Source: Hyphomicrobium sp. (GTDB lineage Bacteria; Pseudomonadota; Alphaproteobacteria; Rhizobiales; Hyphomicrobiaceae). Taken from it: a DNA stretch of 64,000 bases. The stretch lies in NCBI RefSeq assembly GCF_009026145.1, contig NZ_WBUE01000018.1:24617-88616 (forward strand), given 5' to 3'. The position numbers and the translations under genes are program-made. Every line of letters starts with the position of its first letter. The first letter of the stretch is position 1. Under the pieces are notes generated by a model. The model was not told where the DNA came from. It did not search any database and was given only the letters and a program-made list of their open reading frames with translations. Of this stretch, positions 8,942 through 18,270 are shown piece after piece.

Positions 8942-9004
8942 CACTTGCGCTTGACCGGCACCCGCCCACGCGGCAGCGTGCGCCTCGCTTCAACGCGAGG
9001 GCCC

Positions 9005-9961
9005 ATGAGCGCAACGGATTTCGGTCTGGTCGGCGACATCGGCGCGACGAATGCGCGCTTTGCGCTCATCGCCCCCGACGGCGCCCTGTCGCGCCACGCC
9101 AATCTCCTGTGCGAGGATTACAGCGGGATCGGAGCCGCGATCGAAGCCTACCTGGCGCAGGCGAATGCCGGCCGACCAGCGCACGCGATATTGGCGGTAG
9201 CCACCGCGCCGGACGGGGACCGCGTCAGCTTCACCAACAATCCCTGGACCTTCTCCATAACGCAGCTTGCCGAGAGCCTCGGCGTGCGGCGGTTGCGCGT
9301 CATCAACGACTTCCACGCCAACGCGCTCGCCGTGCCGCGCCTCGCGGCAAGCGACCGCGTCAAAGTCGGCGGCGGCGAGCCGGTCGCAGAAACGCCGATG
9401 GGTGTCATCGGCCCCGGCTCGGGTCTCGGCGTCAGCACCGTCGTGTGGACAGGGACGAGCTACATGCCAGTTCCCGGCGAGGGCGGTCACGTCACCATGG
9501 CGGCGGCCGACGACGCGGAGGGCGAGGTGCTGGCGCTCTTGCGCAGGCGCTTCGATCACGTCTCGGCCGAGCGCGTGCTGTCGGGGCCGGGGCTGGTCAA
9601 TCTTTACAATGCACTGTGCGAGATCGGCGGCAGACCGTCTCCCGGCTTGACCGCGGCACAGATCACCGACCCGGCAACGGCCGCCGAGGATGCGTGCGCG
9701 AAGAGAGCCGTCGCCATGTTCTGCGCCATGCTCGGTACGGTTGCAGGAAACCTCGCGCTAACGCTCGGTGCCCGGGGCGGCATCTACATCGCCGGCGGCA
9801 TCGTGCCGAAGCTCGGGGCAGCATTCGCCCAGTCGCAGTTCCGCGCCCGCTTCGAGGACAAGGGGCGCTTCCGCACCTACCTGTCGGCCATCCCCACTTT
9901 CGTCGTCATACGACCGGACGCGGCCCTGCTCGGCGCCGCCCAAATGCTCGACACCGATTAG
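9005..9961 (+). CDS. glk: Glucokinase
   Basis: A 318-residue proteobacterial glucokinase (Glk/ROK-unrelated family) that phosphorylates glucose with ATP. Seen motifs are LVGDIGATNARFAL (phosphate-1), NDFHANALAVPRL, GPGSGLGVS (phosphate-binding loop), PGEGGHVTMA and YIAGGIVPKLG. The chosen ATG starts MSATDFGLVGDIGA; a TTG 20 codons upstream would add a non-conserved arginine-rich stretch. It follows the exported barrel-like protein in the same direction. Confidence 0.95.
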   Translation: MSATDFGLVGDIGATNARFALIAPDGALSRHANLLCEDYSGIGAAIEAYLAQANAGRPAHAILAVATAPDGDRVSFTNNPWTFSITQLAESLGVRRLRVINDFHANALAVPRLAASDRVKVGGGEPVAETPMGVIGPGSGLGVSTVVWTGTSYMPVPGEGGHVTMAAADDAEGEVLALLRRRFDHVSAERVLSGPGLVNLYNALCEIGGRPSPGLTAAQITDPATAAEDACAKRAVAMFCAMLGTVAGNLALTLGARGGIYIAGGIVPKLGAAFAQSQFRARFEDKGRFRTYLSAIPTFVVIRPDAALLGAAQMLDTD

Positions 9962-10077
9962 AAAACACCACCACATTTGATCTTTGAGGCGTTGACGGCA
10001 GCTTGTGCCGCCGCCAACTAAACGGACAGGACGACGGCTGAACGGGGATCTGGCAAACCGTAACAATGGAGGTGGCC

Positions 10078-10503
10078 ATGAAATCCACGGTCAAGACTGC
10101 AATGCACAAGGGTGCAGAGTGGGTCGGTCCGCAGACACCCGTCACCGAGCTGGCCAAGAAGATGCGCGAGCTCGATATCGGTTCCATTCCCGTCGGTGAG
10201 AACGATCGGCTCATCGGCATGGTTACCGACCGTGACATCATCTGCCGCGGCGTCGCCAACGGCGGCGACCTCAACAAGCTGACGGCGCGCGACGTGATGA
10301 CCAAGGGCATCGTCTACTGCCGGGACCACGACAGCATCGACGAGGCGCTCGGCATCATGGAGAGCAAGCAGATCCGCCGCCTGCCGGTCATCAACGACGA
10401 CAAGCGTATGGTCGGGATACTCAGCTTCGGCGACATCTCGCACGCCGCTCCGGCAAAGCTCGCCGGGGAGCTGATGGCAGCCTGCTCGGCGCACCACGAG
10501 TGA
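10078..10503 (+). CDS. CBS-domain pair protein
   Basis: A 141-residue protein made of two CBS domains (roughly 8-65 and 74-130; e.g. RLIGMVTDRDI and RMVGILSFGDI). CBS pairs bind adenine nucleotides and act as energy sensors. The ATG is chosen because GGAGG lies five bases upstream; an ATG four codons earlier overlaps that site. It is monocistronic between glk and a convergent operon. The regulated partner is not evident from the context. Confidence 0.9.
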   Translation: MKSTVKTAMHKGAEWVGPQTPVTELAKKMRELDIGSIPVGENDRLIGMVTDRDIICRGVANGGDLNKLTARDVMTKGIVYCRDHDSIDEALGIMESKQIRRLPVINDDKRMVGILSFGDISHAAPAKLAGELMAACSAHHE

Positions 10504-10518
10504 AACTTGTCGATCTCA

Positions 10519-10548
10519 CCGCGGCACGAGCGAAGCGCTCGGCCGCGG
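10519..10548. terminator. Strong hairpin between convergent genes
   Basis: CGAGCG-AAG-CGCTCG is extended outward by CCGCGG / CCGCGG pairing. It lies between the CBS gene stop and the end of the convergent operon. There is no T-run on either side, so factor-independent termination is only a possibility. Confidence 0.45.
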
Positions 10549-10559
10549 CGCTGTGAGCG

Positions 10560-11588
10560 TCAGGCGGCCGTGCTCGAGCCTTCGTCGCCAATCAGCAGGG
10601 GCGGCTCGTGCAGGTAGCGCGTCGCTTTGCGCTTGGCCTCGATGTCCTGCCACACGAGCGCTACCTGCTCCTCGGTCAGCCCCGCTGCACGTCCCACCTC
10701 GGCCGCCGCTATGCCGTGCTCCAGGCCGTAAAGGCATAGGTCCATCTGCCCGTAGGGAAGCGCGAAATAGAACTCCTCCTGCGTCTGTGCCATCGACCAG
10801 GTGTCGGTGGTCGGCGGACGCTGGCGGATTTCGGCCGGCACGCCCAGCTCCTCGGCGAGCTGATAGACCTGCGACTTGTAGAGGTGCGCGATGGGCTTGA
10901 AGTCGGCGGCGCCGTCGCCGTTCTTGACGAAGAAGCCCTGATCGTACTCCAGCCGGTTCGGCGTGCCGGCCACGGCGTAGTTCAGGCGGTCGGCGTGATA
11001 GTACTCGAGCTGCTTGCGTGTGCGCTGCTTCATGTTCGTCGCCGCGACGACCGCCTGATAGACGTGGATCGGCATGCGCGCCTCTTTGCGCTCGCCGGAC
11101 GGCGTCTGCACGACGAGCTTGGTGAGGCTGTAGCGGTTGCCGTGCAAGGCGTTCGACAGCACGACCTTGCAGCTCCAGTCGGGTCCGTAGTCTGGGAAAA
11201 GCTCGCGGATGGCCCCGTCGCGGCGCAGGTAGCAACCGGCGGCCGCTAGCGTCGGCGCTATGTCCTCCACCACGTGGCGGATGCCGTATGTCGCGGCCAC
11301 GAGCCGCCCGAGACGCAGGCTCTCCGGATCGGAATCCTTCTCCGGCATCAGCACGGCCATAACGTTGCCCGGCCCGAGCGCGGCCGCGCACAGGGCGGCG
11401 GTGACGCTGGAATCCACGCCCCCGGAAAGGCCGATCACCGCGCCGCGGCGGCGCAGCCGGCGTAGGACCTGCTCGCCGATGCCCTGCGTGATGGCACGCA
11501 CGGCAGCGGGCGCGTCGAGATGCAGGGCCTCGGCCGTGAATTGGCCCGCGTGACCGGCCGGCGCCGTATCGTCAGAACGTAGCGTCAT
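10560..11588 (-). CDS. NAD-synthase-like ATP-pyrophosphatase amide ligase
   Basis: A 342-residue NadE-family protein without a glutaminase domain. It has the PP-loop SGGVDSS (near residue 55), GTPNRLEYDQGFFVKNGDG and HLYKSQVYQLAEELGVPAEI. NadE makes NAD from NaAD and ammonia via an adenylate. Here the gene is last in an operon with ACP, AMP-ligase and amidotransferase genes, and the protein is longer than ammonia-dependent NadE (about 275 residues). It may therefore amidate or ligate a pathway intermediate, although true NAD synthesis is not excluded. Its ATG lies 17 bases inside the preceding ligase gene, which implies translational coupling. Confidence 0.85.
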   Translation of the reverse strand: MTLRSDDTAPAGHAGQFTAEALHLDAPAAVRAITQGIGEQVLRRLRRRGAVIGLSGGVDSSVTAALCAAALGPGNVMAVLMPEKDSDPESLRLGRLVAATYGIRHVVEDIAPTLAAAGCYLRRDGAIRELFPDYGPDWSCKVVLSNALHGNRYSLTKLVVQTPSGERKEARMPIHVYQAVVAATNMKQRTRKQLEYYHADRLNYAVAGTPNRLEYDQGFFVKNGDGAADFKPIAHLYKSQVYQLAEELGVPAEIRQRPPTTDTWSMAQTQEEFYFALPYGQMDLCLYGLEHGIAAAEVGRAAGLTEEQVALVWQDIEAKRKATRYLHEPPLLIGDEGSSTAA

Positions 11589-13140
11589 GCGACTTTCCGG
11601 TTTGGCTTTCGGCAACGAGGCGGCGGCTGATCTTTCCCGACTCCGTCTTCGGCAGCGACGGGCGGAACTCGACGAATTTGGGCAGCATGTAGTCTTCCAG
11701 GAACCGCGCGCAGTGGCGCACCACATCCACCTCGGTGAGAGCGGCATCCGGCTCGCGGGCAATGACGGCTTTGATGGCACTGCCGAGGATCGCGTCCGGC
11801 ACGCCTATGACCGCCACCTCGGCGACGCCCGGCAAGGCGTAGATGACGTTCTCGACCTCCTTGGGAGCGACCTTCTCGCCGCGCGATTTGATGATGTCGT
11901 CCTTGCGGCCGACGAAGTACAGGAAGCCTTCCTCGTCGGTACGGAACAGATCGCCCGTATGCAGCACGCGCTCCCACGCGTGCGGCCCGGGACGCAGCGC
12001 GCGGGCCGTGGCCTCGGGGTTCTCCCAATAGCCCTTCATCACGTGCGCGCCGCGAATGACGAGCTCGCCGATGATGCCCGGCCCCACCCTGTTGCCATCG
12101 TCGTCGACGACATAGGCCTCGGTGCCGGGGATGGCGATGCCCACCGACGAAATGCGGTTCTTCAGCTCATGCGGCGGCAGCCAGGTGCAGCGCTTGCATT
12201 CGGTGAGGCCATACATGGAGTAGAGCGCCACGTGCGGGAACAGCGCTTGCAGCCGCTCGATGTGCGCGGGCGGCAGCGCGGCGGCGGTGTTGGTGATGTA
12301 GCGCAGATGCGGCAACGCGCCGGGCGCGAGGTTGCGTTGTGCGATGAGGATGGCGGCCATGGTCGGCACCAGCGGCAGACCCGTAACCTTCTCCTCGGCG
12401 GCGCGATTGAGGATCACCTGCGGGAAGGCGAACGACTTTTCGAGCACCAGCGTGGCCCCGACCTGCACCGCCATCAGCACCTGATAGAGGCCGTAGTCGA
12501 AGGCCACGGGGAGCACGTTGAGGATGATGTCGTCGGCGGTGTTCTCGAGGTAGGTAGTGATCGAGGTCGAAGCGGCGACGACGTTTTGATGCGTCATCAT
12601 CACGCCCTTCGGGAAGCCTGTGGATCCCGAGGTGTAGATGAGCATCGCGAGATCGATGTCGATGCCGGAAGCGCCCTTGAGCAGCGAGAACGACGGGGCG
12701 GTGAGCACGTCGTTCCAGTGCGCAAAGCCGTCGCGGTCGGGCGCTACCTCGCCGTCGGCGACGATGGTCAGCGCAACCGACGGAGAGGCGAGAACGGCAT
12801 CGGCGGCCACGCCGGCGATCTTCTGTTGCGTGATGAGCGCACGGGCGCGGCAGTTGTTGAGAATGTAGGCGAGCTTGTCGGCCTTGGTCGTAGGGTTAAC
12901 CGGGCTGAACACCGCACCCGCCTTCAGAACGGCGAATATCGAGACAACCGCCTCGGCGCTGTTGTCCAGGAATAGGACGACACGATCGCCGCGACCGACG
13001 CCGCGCTCGATGAGGCCCTGGGCCAGCTCGTCGGAAATGGCATCGAGCTGGCTGTAGGTGAGGCGCCTGCCCGAGGCGGTCAGCGCCGTCTTGTCGGGGA
13101 AGCGCTCGGCGCTCTGGCGCAGGAACATTTCAAAGCGCAT
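11572..13140 (-). CDS. AMP-dependent acyl-CoA/acyl-ACP ligase (ANL superfamily)
   Basis: A 522-residue adenylate-forming enzyme. The P-loop-like core A3 is LIYTSGSTGFPKGVMMTH; A5 is YSMYGLTECKR; A7 is LHTGDLFRTDEEGFLYFVGR; A8 is DDIIKSRGEKVAPKEVE; the catalytic lysine region KTESGKISRR is at the C-terminus. It resembles the ligases found beside ACP and asparagine-synthase-like genes in exopolysaccharide/exosortase and other orphan clusters. The ACP gene ends about 46 bases upstream of it, so the likely product is an acyl- or aminoacyl-ACP. It overlaps the next gene by 17 bases. Confidence 0.93.
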   Translation of the reverse strand: MRFEMFLRQSAERFPDKTALTASGRRLTYSQLDAISDELAQGLIERGVGRGDRVVLFLDNSAEAVVSIFAVLKAGAVFSPVNPTTKADKLAYILNNCRARALITQQKIAGVAADAVLASPSVALTIVADGEVAPDRDGFAHWNDVLTAPSFSLLKGASGIDIDLAMLIYTSGSTGFPKGVMMTHQNVVAASTSITTYLENTADDIILNVLPVAFDYGLYQVLMAVQVGATLVLEKSFAFPQVILNRAAEEKVTGLPLVPTMAAILIAQRNLAPGALPHLRYITNTAAALPPAHIERLQALFPHVALYSMYGLTECKRCTWLPPHELKNRISSVGIAIPGTEAYVVDDDGNRVGPGIIGELVIRGAHVMKGYWENPEATARALRPGPHAWERVLHTGDLFRTDEEGFLYFVGRKDDIIKSRGEKVAPKEVENVIYALPGVAEVAVIGVPDAILGSAIKAVIAREPDAALTEVDVVRHCARFLEDYMLPKFVEFRPSLPKTESGKISRRLVAESQTGKSHDATF

Positions 13141-13186
13141 TGGCGGGGCTCCTCATGACGGCAGGCACCTAACCTCGGTGAATGGC

Positions 13187-13465
13187 TCACACCGCAATGG
13201 CGGTTACCTGCTCGGCTTCCTGCTTGCCGGCCACGTAGTCGGCAATGCGGCTCACCGAATCGAGGTTTTCCGGCACGATCTCCTCGTCCTCCACGACGAT
13301 GCCGAACTGGCTCTCGAGGTAGGAGACCAGCTCGAGAATGCCGGTCGAGTCGATGAGCCCGGCGGCCAGCAACGACTCCTCGTCCCCCAGCCGCACGCGG
13401 CCTTCGCGGAAGAGGAAGCTCATCTCGATGAATTCGCGGATCGATCGTTTCAAGTCGTTAGCCAT
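13187..13465 (-). CDS. Acyl carrier protein
   Basis: A 92-residue carrier protein with the 4'-phosphopantetheine attachment site GLIDSTGILEL; the modified serine is Ser40. The acidic helix-2 region (LVSYLESQFGIVVEDEEIVPEN) is typical. The ATG is placed at MANDLKRS; a longer frame adds a basic, non-conserved leader overlapping the upstream gene. It lies between the amidotransferase and the ligase genes, so it probably carries the substrate activated by the ligase. It differs from housekeeping AcpP, which would have DSLD. Confidence 0.93.
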   Translation of the reverse strand: MANDLKRSIREFIEMSFLFREGRVRLGDEESLLAAGLIDSTGILELVSYLESQFGIVVEDEEIVPENLDSVSRIADYVAGKQEAEQVTAIAV

Positions 13466-13484
13466 GACGTACTCGCTCACTGCG

Positions 13485-15503
13485 TTAAGGACCGGCCGGC
13501 GTGGCCGATGCGGCGCCTGCTTGGCTGCGCCAATCTTGGGATGGGGAAGCAATCGCTATGCCATGGTTTCCCGGTGCACCGGCGACGAAAGCGTCGTGCC
13601 AAACCTGGGTCGACAGGATGCCGACGAAGGCGAGGTTGTCGCGGAACCCGGTCGAAGCGAGCTTGTCGCACTTCTCGACCAGGCGCGCGACGAGACCGGC
13701 ATCGAAGTAGCCGGCGTCGCTGACGTTGGCGCGCGACATGTGATCGAGCACGGCGGCGCCCACCCGCGAGCGCAGGAAGGCGCGGCTCTCCGGCGCCCGG
13801 TAGGGCTGCTTCGGCCGCTTGGCGATGACATCGGGCAAGAGGTCTTTGACGCTCTGGCGCAGGATGTGCTTCTCGACGAGGCCCTTCAGCTTGAGCCGCG
13901 GCGGGATGCGCGCGGCGAGCTCGATCAGCCGATGGTCGAGGAACGGGAAGCGGCCCTCGACCGCGTTCGCCATGCCGACGCGGTCACCCTGCGAGGAGAG
14001 GATATAGCCCGGCAGCAGGTACGCGCTTTCAAGGTACTGTGACTGCGACAGCGGGTGCCAGCGCGCGAATTCGGCCGGCAACTGGTCGCGCATCTCGGCG
14101 AGGGCATCGTAGCTGCCGATCTCGGCCCGCAGGTCGGAGGAGAAGAAGCCCTTGGCGCCGGCGCTGGTGCGGAAGCGCGGCAGGTGCGAATAGAGCGGAT
14201 CATCGAGCGTGCCCTGCTGGCCGCCGAAGAACGCCTCGAGGTAGCGCTGCGACTGGCTCTGCAGGCGCGGCATGTACGGGTAGAGCTTGCGCAGCAGCAA
14301 GGGGCGCAGCTTGGACGATGGTTGCGCGGCGCAGAAGCGGCGCACCTTCGCTTCCTTGAACACGTCGTAGCCGGCGAACACCTCGTCCGCCCCCTCGCCC
14401 GTCATCACCACCTTGAACCCGCTGTCGCGCACCAGCCGCGACAGCATGAGCATCGGGGCCGGCGCGGTGCGCATGATCGGGCGCTCGGTGTGGCGGATCA
14501 GCTCCGGCAGCACGCCGGCGATGTCGGCGTCGCGGCACAGGGTCACCGAGTGCCTGAGCTCGAGCGCTGCGACCATCTCCTCCTGGTAGAGGCTCTCGTC
14601 GAACTCGGCGCTCTCGAACGCCACCGAGAACGAGCGCAGCTGGTCGGGCACGAAGCTGCGGATGGCGGCCGTCGTGATCGAGGAATCGAGCCCCCCGCTC
14701 AAGTAGGCGCCGATCGGCACGTCGGCCCGCAGCCTGATGCGCACCGCGTCGAGCAGCAGGGCGCGCACCTCCTCCGTCAGGCGTGCTTCCTCGGCCGGCG
14801 TAACCGGGCGGTCTTCGCCCGCGTCGGGGTATTCGAAGCGCCAGTAGCGTTTCGTCGATATGCCCTCGCGGGTGGCGACGAGCACATGTGCCGGCGGCAG
14901 CTCGGCGATGTCCTTGAACGGAGTGCGCGGCGCTAAGGGAAACCAGAACGTGAACATCTGATCGAGAGCGATCGGATCGAGCGCAGCGCTGATGCCCGGA
15001 ACCTCGAGCAGCGCCTTGACCTCGGAGGCGAAGGCGAGCGCACCCTCGCGCACCGCGTAGTAGAGCGGGCGTACGCCGACGCGGTCGCGCGCCAGCACCA
15101 GACGCTGCTGGCGGCTATCCCAGATGGCGAACGCGAAGTCGCCGTTGAGCGCCTCGACGCATTCTGGGCCGCGCTCCTCGTAGAGGTGGACGATGACTTC
15201 CGTGTCGGAGGTGGTCTTGAAGACATGCCCGCGGGCAATGAGCTCGGCCCGCAACTCGACGTAATTGAAGATCTCGCCGTTGAAGGTGATCCAAACGCTG
15301 CCGTCCTCGTTGCACATCGGCTGGCGCCCGCCTTCGACGTCGATGATGCTCAGGCGGGCATGTGCCAGCCCGACGTCTCCGTCGAGGTAGCTGCCGTTGC
15401 CGTCGGGACCGCGGTGCGCCAGCCTGCCGATCATGCGCGCCAGCAGGCCGCGGCGCTGCTCCGGCGCCACGCCTATTCGATAGTAGCCCGCAATCCCGCA
15501 CAT
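13485..15503 (-). CDS. Asparagine-synthase-like glutamine amidotransferase
   Basis: A 672-residue class II amidotransferase fused to an AsnB synthetase domain. The N-terminal nucleophile is Cys2 (MCGIAGYY). GRLAHRGPDG and HARLSIID mark the glutaminase, and the PP-loop SGGLDSS (near residue 270) and TGEGADEVFAGY mark the ATP-pyrophosphatase. Context with ACP, AMP-ligase and a NadE-like protein argues for amidation of a carrier-bound or free small molecule rather than simple asparagine supply. The start has GGGAG eight bases upstream. The last ~25 residues are a low-complexity tail that ends 19 bases before the ACP start. Confidence 0.92.
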   Translation of the reverse strand: MCGIAGYYRIGVAPEQRRGLLARMIGRLAHRGPDGNGSYLDGDVGLAHARLSIIDVEGGRQPMCNEDGSVWITFNGEIFNYVELRAELIARGHVFKTTSDTEVIVHLYEERGPECVEALNGDFAFAIWDSRQQRLVLARDRVGVRPLYYAVREGALAFASEVKALLEVPGISAALDPIALDQMFTFWFPLAPRTPFKDIAELPPAHVLVATREGISTKRYWRFEYPDAGEDRPVTPAEEARLTEEVRALLLDAVRIRLRADVPIGAYLSGGLDSSITTAAIRSFVPDQLRSFSVAFESAEFDESLYQEEMVAALELRHSVTLCRDADIAGVLPELIRHTERPIMRTAPAPMLMLSRLVRDSGFKVVMTGEGADEVFAGYDVFKEAKVRRFCAAQPSSKLRPLLLRKLYPYMPRLQSQSQRYLEAFFGGQQGTLDDPLYSHLPRFRTSAGAKGFFSSDLRAEIGSYDALAEMRDQLPAEFARWHPLSQSQYLESAYLLPGYILSSQGDRVGMANAVEGRFPFLDHRLIELAARIPPRLKLKGLVEKHILRQSVKDLLPDVIAKRPKQPYRAPESRAFLRSRVGAAVLDHMSRANVSDAGYFDAGLVARLVEKCDKLASTGFRDNLAFVGILSTQVWHDAFVAGAPGNHGIAIASPSQDWRSQAGAASATPAGP

Positions 15504-15533
15504 GACCGAACTCCCGAGCGCCAGGCGCCCCGT

Positions 15534-16631
15534 TTACGCAAACTCTCCGCCGATGAGGCGCGTCCAGGATTCGCCGGCAAGACCGGTGAGCAACGCGCGC
15601 GAACCACGCACCTCGTTGAGCAGCGCCTTGTCGCGCGCGTGCATGACCATGGCGGCCCCATGAAAGAGGACGCAGCGACGCGCGATCAGCGCATCGAGGA
15701 GGGCGGCGTCGGCGCGGCCCCTTACTCCGACGCAGCCGAGCGATGCGGCGTGACGGAATAGATTGTCGAGGGTGACGCCAACTGCCTCGGGCAGCGCCAG
15801 CACCTGCAGCACGCGGGCCACCTCGCCACGGCGCGCATAATACAGATAGCAGCCGACCGGGCCGCGGCCGCGCGCGTAGACGACGCGCCGGTGCAGCTCG
15901 CCGTACCGCTCCTTGGTCTCAGCGTGCGCGAGCAGAAACGACAGGTCGGGCGACTGCCAGTCGGGATGCAGCACGTAGCTGCCGCTCAGCGCGGGAATGA
16001 TCTCGGCCAGCTCGGCACTCGTGGCCTCGGCATCGCGAAAGCCCGTGGTCTCAACGGGAGCTGCCATAGGATTGCGCCCCCGCGCCTCGATCAGGTGATC
16101 AAAGCCGGAAGCCGCCGGGCGCAACAGCGATGCCGGACGAAACACCTTGCCGGCGGCGGCGATGGCGAATCCGGCCGGACGCAGCACACGCAACCAGTCG
16201 AGACTGGAGGCCGCCAGGCGCTCGCCACCCGCCTTCTCCCACATGCGCTGCGAGATATCGTTGGCGGTTTCGCTGAACGAGAGTTCCTGCGGGCCGGCAA
16301 GGAAGGCGCGCAACAAACGTGCCCCGGCCGTCGGATGCTCCTCGGGCCGATCCACCATCAGCGAGCCGGCGATGGCGGCCTCGATCGTCCGCCCCTGCAT
16401 GAGCAGGCGGCGCGGCCAGATGCCGATGAAGCCGCGCACGTCGCCTTTGGCATCGAGGAAGACGCGCGAGCGCGGGTCCGACCCTGCGGCGGCGCGGCCG
16501 AAGATGACTTCCTCGAAGTAGCTGGCCAGCCCGTTGCCGCGCAGGCGCTTCCGCCCCTGGAAAACGCGGGCAAACATGCCCGCGACGGCGCGCACATCCT
16601 CACGGCGGCAAGTGCGAATAGTCTCAGCCAT
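15534..16631 (-). CDS. GNAT-type acyltransferase
   Basis: A 365-residue protein whose N-terminal part (TIRTCRREDVRAVAGMFARVF ... VRGFIGIWPRRL) reads like a GNAT domain, followed by a second similar half (residues about 190-360). It probably transfers an acyl group to an amine; the substrate is unknown. It is the first gene of the minus-strand operon, 30 bases before the amidotransferase gene. The ATG two codons inside a GTG start is preferred. It could also be read as a FemAB-like tandem GNAT protein. Confidence 0.7.
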   Translation of the reverse strand: MAETIRTCRREDVRAVAGMFARVFQGRKRLRGNGLASYFEEVIFGRAAAGSDPRSRVFLDAKGDVRGFIGIWPRRLLMQGRTIEAAIAGSLMVDRPEEHPTAGARLLRAFLAGPQELSFSETANDISQRMWEKAGGERLAASSLDWLRVLRPAGFAIAAAGKVFRPASLLRPAASGFDHLIEARGRNPMAAPVETTGFRDAEATSAELAEIIPALSGSYVLHPDWQSPDLSFLLAHAETKERYGELHRRVVYARGRGPVGCYLYYARRGEVARVLQVLALPEAVGVTLDNLFRHAASLGCVGVRGRADAALLDALIARRCVLFHGAAMVMHARDKALLNEVRGSRALLTGLAGESWTRLIGGEFA

Positions 16632-17268
16632 GGCCACCGTTCACAGTCTGCACCTTCAACGCGAGCCTCACCGGCCTTGCTCCACGCTGGAGCAGCGTCC
16701 CAACTTGGAGCGCCATTCGTCCTGGTTGGCGCACCGTCGAGGTCCAAACAGCGCGGTGAGACGGATCATGCATAAGCCAGACCAGCATTAACCCCACGCG
16801 GCTCTTGCCCCTGCGACGCGGCGCGACGACCGGGCGGCAGCAACGACCGTGAAGGTGGGCGCCAGAGTGTTGATAATTTGAATACGCGGATTAACCGTGC
16901 CGCTGCTGCCGCCGACCGCGCCGATGCTCAGAATGGCCCGTTTTCATTGGCAAAACGGCGGGTGTGCGCGCGTGCTCGAATGCTTGCGGCGCGGCGCGCT
17001 TGGGAGCGACTTTGGCAACGAATGTGAAGGCATGCTTAGGAATACATTAAGCGGATCGCCGACGCGCGGGGGCCGGGTAGCGGGACGAACAACGTCGAAT
17101 GGCTGATGTTGCGAGATAGTCAGAATCCGAACTCGTACATCAACGCCACGCGGCACATCGCCGACTCTTCCTCGTCTGGCGAGCCGTCCTTCTCGATCAT
17201 TCGACTCGAAAATATAGATTGCGCAGCGGCAGGCGACTTGGCCGCGCGTGCTATCACCGACAGGCTGT
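16632..17268. other. Intergenic region, no gene seen
   Basis: About 640 bases between the acyltransferase start and the end of the SH3-protein gene. Base composition is more AT-rich than the flanks around 16865-16890 and 17030-17240. The promoter of the five-gene operon should be at its low-coordinate end. No convincing reading frame, repeat or structured RNA was recognised. Confidence 0.5.
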
Positions 17269-18270
17269 CTAGCGCCGCGCCGAGGCGCGCTGTCCGATGT
17301 CTTCAGCCAGGTAGTAGCGGTTGACCCAGCCTTTGAGGCGCCCATGGCGGACCGGGCACCAAAGATCACGGCAGGCGCCGATGATCTGCACCCCACGCCC
17401 ACTCGCGGGGATGGCGCCGATCGCAAGGTGATACTCGGACGGCCCGCTGCGCACATTGAGCGTGTCGCCGTCTCCCACTCCGGCCACGCGGAAAGAGACG
17501 AGCGCCGCCTGAGGCTCTGGCTGCGGCGCGGTGGGCGGCGTCCGGCGGGCGATCTTGCGCGGCGCCGGCGCCGGTGCTGTGGGAGCCGCCTTCGTCTGCC
17601 GCGGCTTCTCGACCGCGGCGTCCTCGATGCGCGAAGGTGGCTGCTCGTCGGTGGGGGCGATGCTTGGCTCGCTCTCCTCGTCGCGCATGCCGAGCATCAA
17701 CGGCTCCGCCGCCCTCGGCTTCGGCGCGAAGACATTACCGAGACCGGCGGTGGCGAATTGTGGTTCCGGTGCAGCCTCGACCGATGGCGGCGCGCGCTCC
17801 GCATCCGCCGGCACTGACATGGCTGTGGCCTGCGGCTCGGCGTCCTTTTCTTTCTTCTCCGGGCGTGGCGGAGCCGCGGCGACGATCGACGGCGCCTCGG
17901 TGATGGTGGCGGTGCCGCTCTCGCCGCTTCCCTCGGCCCACTGAACCCGGTTGCCCTCACGGTGCAGGACCATGCAGCGCGGCTTGGCGTCGAACCAGCG
18001 GAACCATTTCATGCAGAGCTTGTCATCCTCGGTCCACCAGCGGCCGCGATCCTTGGTGGCGCCGAGCGTCAATCCCAGCGCGCCCGCCTCGGCGGACATC
18101 AGGCCGTCGGTACCGACCTTGACCGGAATGGCGATGCTCAGTGGCGTATCGATCTCGAGCAGCGCGCCCGGCATGGCGCGCTTGATGTCCTCGCTGGTCA
18201 TGCGGACCGGCTCGGCTATCGCGGCAGTGGCGCCGCCGAGCACACCGATCACCGTGACCAAACGCAACAT
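17269..18270 (-). CDS. Exported SH3-domain protein
   Basis: A 333-residue protein that begins with a signal peptide (about 1-19, cleavage near TAAIA-EP). GTAGGAG upstream of the ATG fixes the start. An N-terminal domain (about 22-115, with WWTEDDKLCMKWFRWFDAKPRC) is followed by a long proline/alanine-rich linker. A C-terminal bacterial SH3 domain (about 250-325; TLNVRSGPSEYHLAIGAIP, WCPVRHGRLKGWVNRYYL) ends the protein. SH3 domains of this kind bind peptidoglycan or other cell-wall parts in the periplasm. Function unknown. Confidence 0.85.
   Translation of the reverse strand: MLRLVTVIGVLGGATAAIAEPVRMTSEDIKRAMPGALLEIDTPLSIAIPVKVGTDGLMSAEAGALGLTLGATKDRGRWWTEDDKLCMKWFRWFDAKPRCMVLHREGNRVQWAEGSGESGTATITEAPSIVAAAPPRPEKKEKDAEPQATAMSVPADAERAPPSVEAAPEPQFATAGLGNVFAPKPRAAEPLMLGMRDEESEPSIAPTDEQPPSRIEDAAVEKPRQTKAAPTAPAPAPRKIARRTPPTAPQPEPQAALVSFRVAGVGDGDTLNVRSGPSEYHLAIGAIPASGRGVQIIGACRDLWCPVRHGRLKGWVNRYYLAEDIGQRASARR

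Noticed and set aside
10519..10548. Calling this hairpin a full intrinsic terminator
   Set aside because: The stem is strong but no T-run follows on either strand, so confidence was kept low.
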